Notes: generated by a model not told the origin, from the letters alone. Numbered from the stretch's first letter, positions 10,707 through 22,502 are shown. The stretch: 64,000 nt of DNA from Basidiobolus meristosporus CBS 931.73 (GCA_002104905.1 MCFE01000371.1:1-64000), one strand, 5' to 3'. Numbers and translations are program-made.

Positions 10707-11162
10707 TGATATACACTACTCTCTAAAGTTGCTATCTTATCCGGCTTGCTGGTTACTCTACTCATAAGTGGTACACGAGTATTAACAATTGGCCACAGCA
10801 GTGCTGGCGTGGTGGTATTGCTGCAGATTCCGACCAGCTACGATTGTGGTTCAAACCCATCCGCTATGGTCGAGGGACCGCACTCCCCACCACTAATTAC
10901 CATGCCCGGTTTGCTGAAATTTTTGGTGAGCCCATTCTTGAAAGATCACTCCAAGGCGGTGGGATTTATTTAAAGTTCTTCAACTAACCCTAATCCGAAC
11001 GTTTTGTTGCGGATGTGCTCAATCACCAGGTATGTAATCCCAAACTACTCCCTATTGGTACGGAAGATCATCAAGGAGCAAAAAGAAAAGTACAACGCAC
11101 TATTTAATAGTTGGCGATTCGATTGCCTAGGCTCAACGATCAGCAAAAAGACCAAAAGAATT

Positions 11163-11245
11163 TGGTAACAGTGAGATTCGAACTCACGCCTCTTACGAGA
11201 CCGCAACTTGAGTGCGGCGCCTTAGACCAACTCGGCCATGTTACC
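11163..11245 (-). tRNA. tRNA-Leu (CAA)
   Basis: Inverted-arm copy of the gene at 2372-2454, anticodon CAA. Confidence 0.94.
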
Positions 11246-11565
11246 ATGTTGCCAGTGATTAGGTAACTGGTAGTAATATGATTTGTGTTAGGGGAATGCC
11301 AAATTTCGTATGAAACTACCTTTCATATTTTTAGAGTGTACCGGTGGAGCTGACTATAGATATATGCAAACATGCAAATCTATGGGTAGTCTTAAATGAG
11401 CAAGCTGTGTCAGTAATTGGTATACCAGACCCGGCTTGGCTGATATTAGGGAAGGGTTCAACAGAGGTGAGTCTGCAAAAAAAAAATCAACGCGAGTTAA
11501 ACATATTAAGTACATTTTGCCTTGAAAAAGAAGGAATCAATCCTGGGGTAGCAAGAAAAATGAAA

Positions 11566-11636
11566 TGCCATTGCTCGGAATCGAACCGAGGTCGACGCGG
11601 CCACAACGCGATGTACTGCCACTATACTACAATGGC
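11566..11636 (-). tRNA. tRNA-His (GTG)
   Basis: Inverted-arm copy of the gene at 1981-2051, anticodon GTG. Confidence 0.94.
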
Positions 11637-11850
11637 TTATCAATTGTGGGATCCAAGAGATACCATTTTCAATACTATGGATAAGCGAAGATACACTTTT
11701 GCTGTCAAATGGGTCTATGTATTGCTCTGACATATACCTTGATGTTTCTACGGAAACATACTATTTTCGCACAAATAAACCATCAAGATAGTGAGTGTGT
11801 TAAGAAAATATATTCTGAAATAAACATTAATTACGAGACTATGTGTAAGC

Positions 11851-11922
11851 GGCTCAATGGTTTAGTGGTATAATTCTCCCTTAGGGTGGGAGAGGTCCCG
11901 GGTTCAATTCCCGGTTGAGCCC
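11851..11922 (+). tRNA. tRNA-Pro (AGG)
   Basis: Inverted-arm copy of the gene at 1695-1766, now on the plus strand, anticodon AGG. Confidence 0.94.
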
Positions 11923-12091
11923 CTTCTTTTGCTCCGCTCCAGTTGATTTGCATTATGCTTTCAACCTTTTGTTACTGAGCGCAATAAAATTCTGGCCACC
12001 AGCCGTGTATTTAGTTCAAGCATACTACTTTTAACTATTACTCTAATGGTTGATCAAAATGCGAAGCGTACTCAAAAAACTAAAAGAAACA

Positions 12092-12165
12092 TGTCTTCGC
12101 TCGGATTCGAACCGAGGACCGTCTGTGTGTTAGACAGACGTGATAACCAACTACACCACGAAGAC
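12092..12165 (-). tRNA. tRNA-Val (AAC)
   Basis: Inverted-arm copy of the gene at 1452-1525, anticodon AAC. Confidence 0.94.
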
Positions 12166-12465
12166 TTGTATATGTCTCAAGTCCGGAAATGATATCATCA
12201 TCTTTACAGCACAGAGTGTGCACAGGCACAGGTTTTGTCCTTAGTATATTGAAGGCTGCTTTCCATTCCATCGATGCCTTTGTAGATCTTAATTAGCAAA
12301 ATAAGGACACCCGAAAGGAATGCCAATAATAGAATATTAGTGGGTACGAGAATAAATAAATCAAAGCCCCCGAATGCCTCATCGTTGCTCCTCAGAAATC
12401 CATTCAAGTATTCCGTCTGATGATACCTATCTGCAGGAAAAAGCGCCATTGTACTAGAAAAATAA

Positions 12466-12537
12466 TTCCCCATCGGGGAATCGAACCCCGGCCGTCTCGG
12501 TGAAAGCGAGAAATCCTAACCACTGGACCAATGAGGA
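12466..12537 (-). tRNA. tRNA-Glu (TTC)
   Basis: Inverted-arm copy of the gene at 1080-1151, anticodon TTC. Its 5' end is 11 bp from the Gypsy LTR that starts at 12549, so the LTR sits at the expected Pol III start region. Confidence 0.95.
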
Positions 12538-12548
12538 CTTTACTGTAC

Positions 12549-12858
12549 TGTTATGAATCGAGGGCAAGCGGAGGAGGACCGGAGGATGTCCAATACGAAT
12601 CAGAGAGGTTATCTGAATAGTTGATGAACCGGTAAAAGGTTGATGCTTTATTGATAGTGTTCAAAGGAGTTTATATAGAGATAGCCTCGGAGGGAGAGCT
12701 TCCGATAACGTAGGGCAAGCTTCCAAAAGGAGGGTTCAAGATGTATTAAATAACGTGTGTATCACTGAGTGCGATTGATCGTCTGTGTGGAATTCCAGGT
12801 GTTCGATCAGTAGTGTTCAAGTGATCGGTAGTGACTAGTTAGGATTTAAATCATAACA
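12549..12858 (-). repeat. Gypsy 3' LTR, left (310 bp)
   Basis: Begins TGTTATGA and ends TCATAACA, a perfect 8-bp terminal inverted repeat with TG..CA ends. It is the reverse complement of the LTR at 20912-21221. A purine-rich stretch (GTGTGGGAGTA on the minus strand) between the pol stop and the LTR is a plausible polypurine tract. Confidence 0.93.
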
Positions 12859-12869
12859 TACTCCCACAC

Positions 12870-15800
12870 TTAAAGAGGTTCTTCTCCTGAAGAGTCCTGT
12901 CTATCGGACTTGTAATACCAGTATTTGGTTGGTGGTGTCATTGGGTTTTTTAGCTGTGCTTCCTTTAGTCGGTCTCTATGCACTAGGTCCTCCTTTACTT
13001 TACCTGACATGTCTGCGAGTTGAAATGTATTGAAGGGCATTTCTCTTGTGATAATAAAGGGTCCAACCCAATGTGGTTCTAGTTTTAGCCTACTTTCATT
13101 TCGGACTAATACAAGTTTTCCCAAAGTTAAGGGTTTTGTTACCACTGTTTTGTTGTACTGTTCTTTCATCTTCTCTGCTTGTCGTTTTAAATTCTTGATG
13201 GCATCATGTCTTGCATGTCCTAATTCTTCCAGTTCCCTTGTTCTGAATTCTGCCAAGTCTTTTTGGTTCTTTAAGTCCCAGATGTATGGTGGTAAGGTAT
13301 CACCTGGGATTCTTGGATGTGTACCATACACTAGGTAGAAGGGGGACTTTTGTGTTGCTGAATGGACTCTAATACGACAGGCAAAGAGTGCTTGATGTAC
13401 AAATTCATCCCACTTATGTTTGGCTCCTTTGACATAAGTAGTCAGCATCTTCCCAAAGAGTCCATTGAACCTCTCTGTGACCCCATTTGTTCTAGGGTGG
13501 TATGCTGATGTCTTCAAATGTCTAACCCCCATTATCTGAAGGTATTCTTTCAAGGTTTGTTCCAAAAAGTTTGCTCCTCTGTCAGACAGAATTTCACCTG
13601 GGCATCCAAACTGCATAAAGATTTCCAGGTAAAGGAATTTTGCAACATTTTTTGCAGTAGCTGCTGGCATGGCTTTTGCTATACACCACTTAGTGGTATG
13701 GTCAATTGCAGTTATGATCCACTTGTTCCCTCTTGAAGTTTCAGGCAATATTCCAATGAAGTCAATTCCCCATCTGTAGAATGCTGGAACTGGAGTCAGT
13801 GGTTCTAATGGGGCATGTTCCTTGTTGTATGGTCTAGCCAGCTGGCACTCAGGGCAGGTCTTGAGGGTCTCAGCTATAAATTGTTTGAGTTTAGGCCACC
13901 AGGCTCTCCTTTTAGTTATTTCATAAGTTCCTTGGATGCCCAGATGTCCAAAGGCTTTATGATTCTTGATTATCATGTCACCTCTGTATACAAATGGAAT
14001 ATATGGTACAGGCCCTATTTCTTCCATGTGTCTGTAAAGTACCTCGTCTTCACCATATGAGAAATTCTCTGCTTCTTTCTTAATCTTGACCCTTACTTCC
14101 TGTGATAAATCTTCTGGCATTGTCTGACTTGCCAAGTACTCTGGCATGTATTCTGGCCAGTCCAACTCATGATCTACCATTGATATATGTTGCCTTGAGA
14201 GTGCATCAGCAACTGTATTCTTTGGCCCAGGGAGGTAGTGGATTTTAAAATCAAATTGTTGTAGTTCTTCAATCCATCTAGTTATTCTTCTGGATAATAG
14301 CTTCTGGGTGTGAATGTATCTTAGGGATGCATGATCTGTATATACCACAAAGTGTTTGCCCTCCAAGTAGCATCTCCACACTCTCAGACAATGTAGTATG
14401 GCATAGAGTTCTTTTTCATGGACTGGGTAGTTTTGTTCAGTTACTGATAGCTTTTTGGACTCATAAGCAACCGGGTGTTCTTTTTGAGTCAGTACCCCTC
14501 CAACAGCTAGATCTGAAGCATCAGTGTATACACAGAAAGGTTCTGAGAAATCAGGCAACTGAAGCACAGGGGTTTGGCATAGCTTTTCTTTCAGAGTTAG
14601 GAAAGCTGTCTCACAGTTTGGGGTCCATATATAGTCTTTCTCTTTTTTGGTCAAGTCTGTAAGGGGGGCTGCAATAGTTGCAAAGTCCCTGATGAATCTT
14701 CTGTAATATGATGCAAGTCCCAGGAAGGATCTCATTTCAGTGAGTGACTTTGGGGCTTCCCATTTCTGGATAGCATCTATCTTGGCTGGATCCATGTGTA
14801 GTCCTTTATCTGAGATTATGTGACCAAGGTATTCAACTGATCTGGTGAGGAATTCACACTTAGGAAGTTGTGCATATAGCTTGTGCTTTTTTAGTATAGC
14901 CAGTACTGTCTTCAAGTGCTTCATGTGGTCATCCATGCTGGTACTATAGATCAGAATGTCATCTAAGTAGACCAGGACAAATTTCTCTAAATATGGTTCC
15001 AGGATGCTATTCATGAGTGTCTGAAATGTTGCTGGGGCATTAGTCAGGCCAAAGCTCATCACAACAAACTCATAATGACCATATCTTGTGTTGAATGCTG
15101 TCTTAGAGGTGTCTTCAGGCTTAATTCTGATTTGGTGATATCCAGATGCCAGGTCTATTTTAGAGAATATCTTTGCCTTCCCCAGTTGGTCAAAGAGGGC
15201 ATCAATTCTTGGTAATGGGTAGGAATTTCTGACAGTGATTGCATTTAGGGCCCTGTAGTCCACACAGAACCGTAGCTTCCCATCCTTCTTTGGAGCAAAG
15301 AGTACTGGAGCTCCCCATGGTGATTTACTGGGTTTTATCCAGCCTTTAGCCAGGTAGTCCTTCAATGTTTCCTTCAAAGTCTCCATTTCCTTTGGGGAGA
15401 ACTTATATGGGGCTCTGTTTCTTGGTTTATCATCTGTTACTTCTATGGCATGGTCAATCTCTCTGCTTGGGGGTAGTGCAGGGATTTCCTTGGGAAAAAC
15501 CTCTTGAAACTCTGCTAACAAGGTCTTGAGCCTGTCATTTGTCACTTCTGTGGTCTCTTGGATTTTGGCAAAGGCTATCATGTGCAACAGTTTGGGATTC
15601 TGTCTGATAGAGTGGGCAAACTGTTTCTTTGATATGGTGTGTTCTGGTGCATTGCCTTTGTCCAGGGTTGGTTTGGGTGACAGATGATATTTTGCATCAT
15701 CCTTGTTGATTACAACTTCCTGAGTCTGCCAGTTTATGTCAGGATTGTGCTTTCTTAGCCAAGTTTGTCCCACATTGATTTCAAAGTTGGCTTGGGGTAT

Positions 15801-16874
15801 GATAATTGGGGAAATGGTGTCTTGGAAGTCCCTGATTTGTAAAGTCAAGGGTTCAGTCCTGCTGTTCACTATAATTGATTCCTTGGTGGCACAGAGGATG
15901 TGAATTGGGGGGCAAGGGATTGTTTGTAGCTTCATCTGATCAGCTACATCTTTTGAAATGTAGACATCAGTTGCTCCACTGTCAATGAGTACAGAGACAC
16001 ATTGGTTGTTGTTGAGAATCCCTGGGAGTTTCAGCATCTTTGGGGTAGTATATAAGCTCTGAGTCCTCTGATACTCCTTAACAAGGCTGATTGTGTGCTC
16101 CTCCTCCTTAGTGGAGAGTTGGAATACTCTTTGTAATGGCCTCTTTGGGCATTCATTGACTTTATGACCCTGTTCCTTGCAGTAAAAGCATAGTCCAAGC
16201 TTGAAGCATTCCTCTTTAGAAGGTCTTGGTGTGCTCTGCATAACATCTAGGTCCATAGGCTCCAGTGTGTGGGGGTAGTGTGCACCTTGTTCAGTGATTG
16301 GTTGACTACCAATAGGTATGTGGTTATTGGCTTTGAGGCCTGTAGTAGTTCTTGAGTGACCAATTCTGTGGTTGACAGCCCTTCTGAAGTGTATGGCATC
16401 ATATCTTTCTGCCAGTTCCATAGCCTCTACTAGGGTTTTGGGGTCTTTGTATTCAATTTCCCATCTAGTGTTGGATTTCAGGCCTCTTAGGTATTGCTCA
16501 AGTAGTTCAGTATCAGGCATGTTTTGAATTTCCATACTAAGCAAGTTAAACTGCTCATTGTACTCTTGAACAGACTTGGCTTGAAAGAGTTTGGACAGTT
16601 TTTCTCTTGCCATTCTATCAGCATTGATAGGTGTAAACCTCTTTCTCAATGCTTTAACAAAGTCAGCCCAGGAGGCTATGGGTGGAAAGATGCCCCTATT
16701 CATTCCTTGAATGTGAAGTTTCCACCACATGGTTGCTTCCTTTCTGAAAAGTGAACAGGCATAATGTACTTTGACTTCTTCAGAGTCATCTGAGAAGTAT
16801 AGGTACTGCTCTACTTCAAATATCCAAGTCTCTAGAGTGGCAGTGTGTCTTTTGCCTTCAACCAGAAGAATCAA
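12870..16874 (-). CDS. Gypsy gag-pol polyprotein, 5' truncated
   Basis: A single open frame of about 1,334 residues holds the whole polyprotein. In order: capsid-like gag (about 1-170), CCHC zinc knuckle (229-242), protease with DSGA (298), reverse transcriptase with YLDD (about 636-639), RNase H (TDAS near 783), integrase HHCC zinc domain (about 975-1015) and DDE core (D near 1036, D near 1094, E near 1132). It ends in a GPF-type module with no chromodomain. Gene order RT-RNaseH-IN places it in Ty3/Gypsy. The frame opens without ATG at the palindrome centre, so the gag N-terminus is missing. The open frame suggests recent activity of the family, but this copy lacks a 5' LTR promoter. Confidence 0.93.
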   Translation of the reverse strand: MILLVEGKRHTATLETWIFEVEQYLYFSDDSEEVKVHYACSLFRKEATMWWKLHIQGMNRGIFPPIASWADFVKALRKRFTPINADRMAREKLSKLFQAKSVQEYNEQFNLLSMEIQNMPDTELLEQYLRGLKSNTRWEIEYKDPKTLVEAMELAERYDAIHFRRAVNHRIGHSRTTTGLKANNHIPIGSQPITEQGAHYPHTLEPMDLDVMQSTPRPSKEECFKLGLCFYCKEQGHKVNECPKRPLQRVFQLSTKEEEHTISLVKEYQRTQSLYTTPKMLKLPGILNNNQCVSVLIDSGATDVYISKDVADQMKLQTIPCPPIHILCATKESIIVNSRTEPLTLQIRDFQDTISPIIIPQANFEINVGQTWLRKHNPDINWQTQEVVINKDDAKYHLSPKPTLDKGNAPEHTISKKQFAHSIRQNPKLLHMIAFAKIQETTEVTNDRLKTLLAEFQEVFPKEIPALPPSREIDHAIEVTDDKPRNRAPYKFSPKEMETLKETLKDYLAKGWIKPSKSPWGAPVLFAPKKDGKLRFCVDYRALNAITVRNSYPLPRIDALFDQLGKAKIFSKIDLASGYHQIRIKPEDTSKTAFNTRYGHYEFVVMSFGLTNAPATFQTLMNSILEPYLEKFVLVYLDDILIYSTSMDDHMKHLKTVLAILKKHKLYAQLPKCEFLTRSVEYLGHIISDKGLHMDPAKIDAIQKWEAPKSLTEMRSFLGLASYYRRFIRDFATIAAPLTDLTKKEKDYIWTPNCETAFLTLKEKLCQTPVLQLPDFSEPFCVYTDASDLAVGGVLTQKEHPVAYESKKLSVTEQNYPVHEKELYAILHCLRVWRCYLEGKHFVVYTDHASLRYIHTQKLLSRRITRWIEELQQFDFKIHYLPGPKNTVADALSRQHISMVDHELDWPEYMPEYLASQTMPEDLSQEVRVKIKKEAENFSYGEDEVLYRHMEEIGPVPYIPFVYRGDMIIKNHKAFGHLGIQGTYEITKRRAWWPKLKQFIAETLKTCPECQLARPYNKEHAPLEPLTPVPAFYRWGIDFIGILPETSRGNKWIITAIDHTTKWCIAKAMPAATAKNVAKFLYLEIFMQFGCPGEILSDRGANFLEQTLKEYLQIMGVRHLKTSAYHPRTNGVTERFNGLFGKMLTTYVKGAKHKWDEFVHQALFACRIRVHSATQKSPFYLVYGTHPRIPGDTLPPYIWDLKNQKDLAEFRTRELEELGHARHDAIKNLKRQAEKMKEQYNKTVVTKPLTLGKLVLVRNESRLKLEPHWVGPFIITREMPFNTFQLADMSGKVKEDLVHRDRLKEAQLKNPMTPPTKYWYYKSDRQDSSGEEPL

Positions 16875-16921
16875 ACCTCATCCACCTTGAATCCTGGACT
16901 TCTACAACAAATCTGAAACTT
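16870..16921. other. Centre of the Gypsy palindrome
   Basis: About 50 bp that do not mirror each other. The next ~70 bp of the plus arm, compared with the minus arm, lack several groups of 1-5 bases (around 16925, 16941, 16951 and 16970). The rest of the two arms differ very little, so the damage is concentrated at the turn-around, as at the array inversion near 9958. Confidence 0.8.
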
Positions 16922-19900
16922 CAGAAGAAAAGACACACTTCTAGAGACTATATTTGAAGTAGAGCAGTACTATACTTCTCAGATGACTCTGAAGAAGTCA
17001 AAGTACATTATGCCTGTTCACTTTTCAGAAAGGAAGCAACCATGTGGTGGAAACTTCACATTCAAGGAATGAATAGGGGCATCTTTCCACCCATAGCCTC
17101 CTGGGCTGACTTTGTTAAAGCATTGAGAAAGAGGTTTACACCTATCAATGCTGATAGAATGGCAAGAGAAAAACTGTCCAAACTCTTTCAAGCCAAGTCT
17201 GTTCAAGAGTACAATGAGCAGTTTAACTTGCTTAGTATGGAAATTCAAAACATGCCTGATACTGAACTACTTGAGCAATACCTAAGAGGCCTGAAATCCA
17301 ACACTAGATGGGAAATTGAATACAAAGACCCCAAAACCCTAGTAGAGGCTATGGAACTGGCAGAAAGATATGATGCCATACACTTCAGAAGGGCTGTCAA
17401 CCACAGAATTGGTCACTCAAGAACTACTACAGGCCTCAAAGCCAATAACCACATACCTATTGGTAGTCAACCAATCACTGAACAAGGTGCACACTACCCC
17501 CACACACTGGAGCCTATGGACCTAGATGTTATGCAGAGCACACCAAGACCTTCTAAAGAGGAATGCTTCAAGCTTGGACTATGCTTTTACTGCAAGGAAC
17601 AGGGTCATAAAGTCAATGAATGCCCAAAGAGGCCATTACAAAGAGTATTCCAACTCTCCACTAAGGAGGAGGAGCACACAATCAGCCTTGTTAAGGAGTA
17701 TCAGAGGACTCAGAGCTTATATACTACCCCAAAGATGCTGAAACTCCCAGGGATTCTCAACAACAACCAATGTGTCTCTGTACTCATTGACAGTGGAGCA
17801 ACTGATGTCTACATTTCAAAAGATGTAGCTGATCAGATGAAGCTACAAACAATCCCTTGCCCCCCAATTCACATCCTCTGTGCCACCAAGGAATCAATTA
17901 TAGTGAACAGCAGGACTGAACCCTTGACTTTACAAATCAGGGACTTCCAAGACACCATTTCCCCAATTATCATACCCCAAGCCAACTTTGAAATCAATGT
18001 GGGACAAACTTGGCTAAGAAAGCACAATCCTGACATAAACTGGCAGACTCAGGAAGTTGTAATCAACAAGGATGATGCAAAATATCATCTGTCACCCAAA
18101 CCAACCCTGGACAAAGGCAATGCACCAGAACACACCATATCAAAGAAACAGTTTGCCCACTCTATCAGACAGAATCCCAAACTGTTGCACATGATAGCCT
18201 TTGCCAAAATCCAAGAGACCACAGAAGTGACAAATGACAGGCTCAAGACCTTGTTAGCAGAGTTTCAAGAGGTTTTTCCCAAGGAAATCCCTGCACTACC
18301 CCAAGCAGAGAGATTGACCATGCCATAGAAGTAACAGATGATAAACCAAGAAACAGAGCCCCATATAAGTTCTCCCCAAAGGAAATGGAGACTTTGAAGG
18401 AAACATTGAAGGACTACCTGGCTAAAGGCTGGATAAAACCCAGTAAATCACCATGGGGAGCTCCAGTACTCTTTGCTCCAAAGAAGGATGGGAAGCTACG
18501 GTTCTGTGTGGACTACAGGGCCCTAAATGCAATCACTGTCAGAAATTCCTACCCATTACCAAGAATTGATGCCCTCTTTGACCAACTGGGGAAGGCAAAG
18601 ATATTCTCTAAAATAGACCTGGCATCTGGATATCACCAAATCAGAATTAAGCCTGAAGACACCTCTAAGACAGCATTCAACACAAGATATGGTCATTATG
18701 AGTTTGTTGTGATGAGCTTTGGCCTGACTAATGCCCCAGCAACATTTCAGACACTCATGAATAGCATCCTGGAACCATATTTAGAGAAATTTGTCCTGGT
18801 CTACTTAGATGACATTCTGATCTATAGTACCAGCATGGATGACCACATGAAGCACTTGAAGACAGTACTGGCTATACTAAAAAAGCACAAGCTATATGCA
18901 CAACTTCCTAAGTGTGAATTCCTCACCAGATCAGTTGAATACCTTGGTCACATAATCTCAGATAAAGGACTACACATGGATCCAGCCAAGATAGATGCTA
19001 TCCAGAAATGGGAAGCCCAAAGTCACTCACTGAAATGAGATCCTTCCTGGGACTTGCATCATATTACAGAAGATTCATCAGGGACTTTGCAACTATTGCA
19101 GCCCCCCTTACAGACTTGACCAAAAAAGAGAAAGACTATATATGGACCCCAAACTGTGAGACAGCTTTCCTAACTCTGAAAGAAAAGCTATGCCAAACCC
19201 CTGTGCTTCAGTTGCCTGATTTCTCAGAACCTTTCTGTGTATACACTGATGCTTCAGATCTAGCTGTTGGAGGGGTACTGACTCAAAAAGAACACCCGGT
19301 TGCTTATGAGTCCAAAAAGCTATCAGTAACTGAACAAAACTACCCAGTCCATGAAAAAGAACTCTATGCCATACTACATTGTCTGAGAGTGTGGAGATGC
19401 TACTTGGAGGGCAAACACTTTGTGGTATATACAGATCATGCATCCCTAAGATACATTCACACCCAGAAGCTATTATCCAGAAGAATAACTAGATGGATTG
19501 AAGAACTACAACAATTTGATTTTAAAATCCACTACCTCCCTGGGCCAAAGAATACAGTTGCTGATGCACTCTCAAGGCAACATATATCAATGGTAGATCA
19601 TGAGTTGGACTGGCCAGAATACATGCCAGAGTACTTGGCAAGTCAGACAATGCCAGAAGATTTATCACAGGAAGTAAGGGTCAAGATTAAGAAAGAAGCA
19701 GAGAATTTCTCATATGGTGAAGACGAGGTACTTTACAGACACATGGAAGAAATAGGGCCTGTACCATATATTCCATTTGTATACAGAGGTGACATGATAA
19801 TCAAGAATCATAAAGCCTTTGGACATCTGGGCATCCAAGGAACTTATGAAATAACTAAAAGGAGAGCCTGGTGGCCTAAACTCAAACAATTTATAGCTGA

Positions 19901-20900
19901 GACCCTCAAGACCTGCCCTGAGTGCCAGCTGGCTAGACCATACAACAAGGAACATGCCCCATTAGAACCACTGACTCCAGTTCCAGCATTCTACAGATGG
20001 GGAATTGACTTCATTGGAATATTGCCTGAAACTTCAAGAGGGAACAAGTGGATCATAACTGCAATTGACCATACCACTAAGTGGTGTATAGCAAAAGCCA
20101 TGCCAGCAGCTACTGCAAAAAATGTTGCAAAATTCCTTTACCTGGAAATCTTTATGCAGTTTGGATGCCCAGGTGAAATTCTGTCCGACAGAGGAGCAAA
20201 CTTTTTGGAACAAACCTTGAAAGAATACCTTCAGATAATGGGGGTTAGACATTTGAAGACATCAGCATACCACCCTAGAACAAATGGGGTCACAGAGAGG
20301 TTCAATGGACTCTTTGGGAAGATGCTGACTACTTATGTCAAAGGAGCCAAACATAAGTGGGATGAATTTGTACATCAAGCACTCTTTGCCTGTCGTATTA
20401 GAGTCCATTCAGCAACACAAAAGTCCCCCTTCTACCTAGTGTATGGTACACATCCAAGAATCCCAGGTGATACCTTACCACCATACATCTGGGACTTAAA
20501 GAACCAAAAAGACTTGGCAGAATTCAGAACAAGGGAACTGGAAGAATTAGGACATGCAAGACATGATGCCATCAAGAATTTAAAACGACAAGCAGAGAAG
20601 ATGAAAGAACAGTACAACAAAACAGTGGTAACAAAACCCTTAACTTTGGGAAAACTTGTATTAGTCCGAAATGAAAGTAGGCTAAAACTAGAACCACATT
20701 GGGTTGGACCCTTTATTATCACAAGAGAAATGCCCTTCAATACATTTCAACTCGCAGACATGTCAGGTAAAGTAAAGGAGGACCTAGTGCATAGAGACCG
20801 ACTAAAGGAAGCACAGCTAAAAAACCCAATGACACCACCAACCAAATACTGGTATTACAAGTCCGATAGACAGGACTCTTCAGGAGAAGAACCTCTTTAA
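16922..20900 (+). pseudogene. Gypsy gag-pol, plus-strand copy with two frameshifts
   Basis: Mirror copy of the minus-strand polyprotein with the same domain order. The reading frame is split into 17042-18328 (gag-protease), 18385-19038 (RT) and 19008-20900 (rest of RT, RNase H, integrase). Each break corresponds to a C run one base shorter than in the minus arm: near 18301 (4 C versus 5) and near 19017 (3 C versus 4). One further substitution was seen in the integrase region. The breaks may be consensus errors rather than real mutations. Confidence 0.9.
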
Positions 20901-20911
20901 GTGTGGGAGTA

Positions 20912-21221
20912 TGTTATGATTTAAATCCTAACTAGTCACTACCGATCACTTGAACACTACTGATCGAACACCTGGAATTCCACACAGACGATCAATCGCA
21001 CTCAGTGATACACACGTTATTTAATACATCTTGAACCCTCCTTTTGGAAGCTTGCCCTACGTTATCGGAAGCTCTCCCTCCGAGGCTATCTCTATATAAA
21101 CTCCTTTGAACACTATCAATAAAGCATCAACCTTTTACCGGTTCATCAACTATTCAGATAACCTCTCTGATTCGTATTGGACATCCTCCGGTCCTCCTCC
21201 GCTTGCCCTCGATTCATAACA
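20912..21221 (+). repeat. Gypsy 3' LTR, right (310 bp)
   Basis: Begins TGTTATGA and ends TCATAACA. It is preceded by the purine-rich AAGTGTGGGAGTA that follows the pol stop codon. The LTR ends 8 bp before the 5S rRNA gene. Confidence 0.93.
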
Positions 21222-21229
21222 CTCTCGAG

Positions 21230-21343
21230 CATCGGCCATACATACCAGAAAATACCGGATCCCGTCCGATCTCCGAAGTCAAACTGGTAATGGCCTAGTC
21301 AGTACTACGGTGGGGGACCACGTGGGAATACTAGGTGCTGATG
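21230..21343 (+). rRNA. 5S rRNA
   Basis: About 114 nt with the conserved ATCCCGTCCGATCT block, the internal control region and a 3' half containing GGTGGGGGACCACGTGGGAA. The terminal helix pairs CATCGGC with GCTGATG. A TTTTCTT run follows as terminator. The 3' half resembles basidiomycete 5S genes and supports the organism call. It stands alone here, beside tRNA genes rather than in an rDNA unit. The Gypsy LTR lies immediately upstream. Confidence 0.93.
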
Positions 21344-21539
21344 TTTTCTTCCGAATTGCTCCACTACACAATACTCTTTTGCTTCTGTTATGTGTGCGTG
21401 TGTCTGTTCTTCCTTTGCTACTGCTGTCTTTGGTATAAAAGAGTTTGCTTTCCAGATACAATGCTGCTCTCTATTCCCTAGTCATTATTGCTGAAGGGCA
21501 ATTTTAGATAGTATATATAAGAAAGGGTTGTCGTATAAT

Positions 21540-21612
21540 GCCTCCTTGGCTCAGTTGGCAGAGCGTCTGCCTAGTAAGCAGAAGGTCGCTGGTTCGATTC
21601 CGGCAGAAGGCA
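21540..21612 (+). tRNA. tRNA-Thr (AGT)
   Basis: 73-nt cloverleaf with anticodon stem TCTGC/GCAGA and loop CTAGTAA (anticodon AGT). The B box is GGTTCGATTCC and there is one mismatch in the acceptor stem. Confidence 0.93.
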
Positions 21613-21805
21613 TGTTTTACATGTTGAACCTTTTATACTTTTATACTTGTACAAGAAAATGTCTTTATTGTCTACTTCAAAGGGCTGTGCTAAGCATCCA
21701 AATGTTCAAAACATTAAGTGGCCGTTGCCCATGTCATTTACTAAATCTGGCTTTGGCTCTTATGTGACTCTTGAGTAAAAGCAAGCAAAATTACTCCAAA
21801 AGCAA

Positions 21806-21888
21806 TGAAGAGAGTGGGATTCGAACCCACGCCTCCGAAGAGATCACGGCCTTAACGTGACGCCTTAGACCAACTCGGCCATCTCTCC
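21806..21888 (-). tRNA. tRNA-Leu (AAG)
   Basis: 83-nt type II tRNA with a long variable arm, anticodon stem TCACG/CGTGA, loop TTAAGGC (anticodon AAG). Confidence 0.93.
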
Positions 21889-22127
21889 ATTCTTGTGGTT
21901 TGTTTACCATCGTTCTAAATGTCAATTTAACTTACCCGCCATTTAGATCAAAATCTATTGCTCGCCGTTGGTGGCTTAGTCAGGTAAGTGCAATTATAGG
22001 AGCTCTCCACGTACCTGCTGTCTCATTATAGACTTTTTTTGTAACGCAGTTGATTAACAAGCTAGTAACGGTGCTATTGTACAATTTATCTCCATATTAT
22101 ATTTTAAATCAGGATCAAATAACAAAA

Positions 22128-22212
22128 CCGAACATAGCTCAGTTGGTAGAGCGGAAGACTGTAGTGTTATATAGCAATCTTTAGGTCCCTGGTTCAAATC
22201 CGGGTGTTCGGA
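22128..22212 (+). tRNA. tRNA-Tyr (GTA), with intron
   Basis: 85 nt, longer than a normal type I tRNA. The anticodon loop reads CTGTAG followed by about 12 extra nucleotides before the TCTT strand of the anticodon stem. This is the usual position of the tRNA-Tyr intron, one base 3' of the anticodon. Confidence 0.92.
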
Positions 22213-22502
22213 ATTTTTGGTTTGTGCAAACCCTATTCCTACGGGTATCACTTGTGGGTAGAGCCTTGCAGCAAAGGCTCGCCTTTTTCTTGTTGGATGT
22301 GGCTCTTTACATACGATATTTGCAATACTTTATGTTATTGCTTTACCACCGTATCTGCAATGGTTTTAAGAAATATTGGCCCTTCCCATAGTGCATTGCC
22401 CTAAGTATACAATTTTTGCTTTGTTGCCCCTGAACGATTGCTTCCTTTTTGATACTTGTTGGTGGGAATACCGGTTGCCAGGGAAAACAAAATATAAAAA
22501 TG

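Larger units (their letters stand above)
9959..12548 (-). repeat. tRNA array unit, inverted partial copy
   Basis: Reverse complement of the array. Coordinates x correspond to unit position 13617 minus x, running from about unit position 170 to 1 and then from 3488 down to 1069. It carries seven tRNA genes and ends where a Gypsy LTR begins at 12549. The first ~50 bases after the junction also lack two single bases in homopolymers (one G, one A); beyond that the match to the direct copies looks perfect. Confidence 0.93.
12549..21221. mobile_element. Head-to-head pair of Ty3/Gypsy elements (8.7-kb palindrome)
   Basis: Two almost identical Gypsy elements face away from each other. Order: LTR (12549-12858), gag-pol on minus (12870-16874), an asymmetric centre near 16870-16920, gag-pol on plus (to 20900), LTR (20912-21221). 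Both LTRs are 3' LTRs; no 5' LTR or primer-binding site remains on either copy, and the first part of gag is missing. The 5 bp outside the two ends differ (TGTAC on the left, CTCTC on the right), so this is not one simple insertion. Explanations are recombination between two elements, self-integration of element cDNA, or a fold-back assembly or amplification artefact. Confidence 0.9.

Noticed and set aside
189-12473. Recurrent short open frames (60-128 codons) inside the tRNA array
   Set aside because: They run through tRNA genes, often on the opposite strand, repeat only because the unit repeats, and have no domain.
1-12548. CRISPR-like or satellite array
   Set aside because: The period is 3,488 bp with ten tRNA genes per unit; there are no short repeats separated by unique spacers, and the organism is a fungus.
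16524-17248. Mirror-image 76-codon frames on both sides of the Gypsy palindrome centre
   Set aside because: They are antisense to gag on each arm and mirror each other only because the arms do.
12549-21221. A single ordinary Gypsy element with terminal LTRs
   Set aside because: The two LTRs are in opposite orientation, both follow pol, and the 5-bp flanks do not match.
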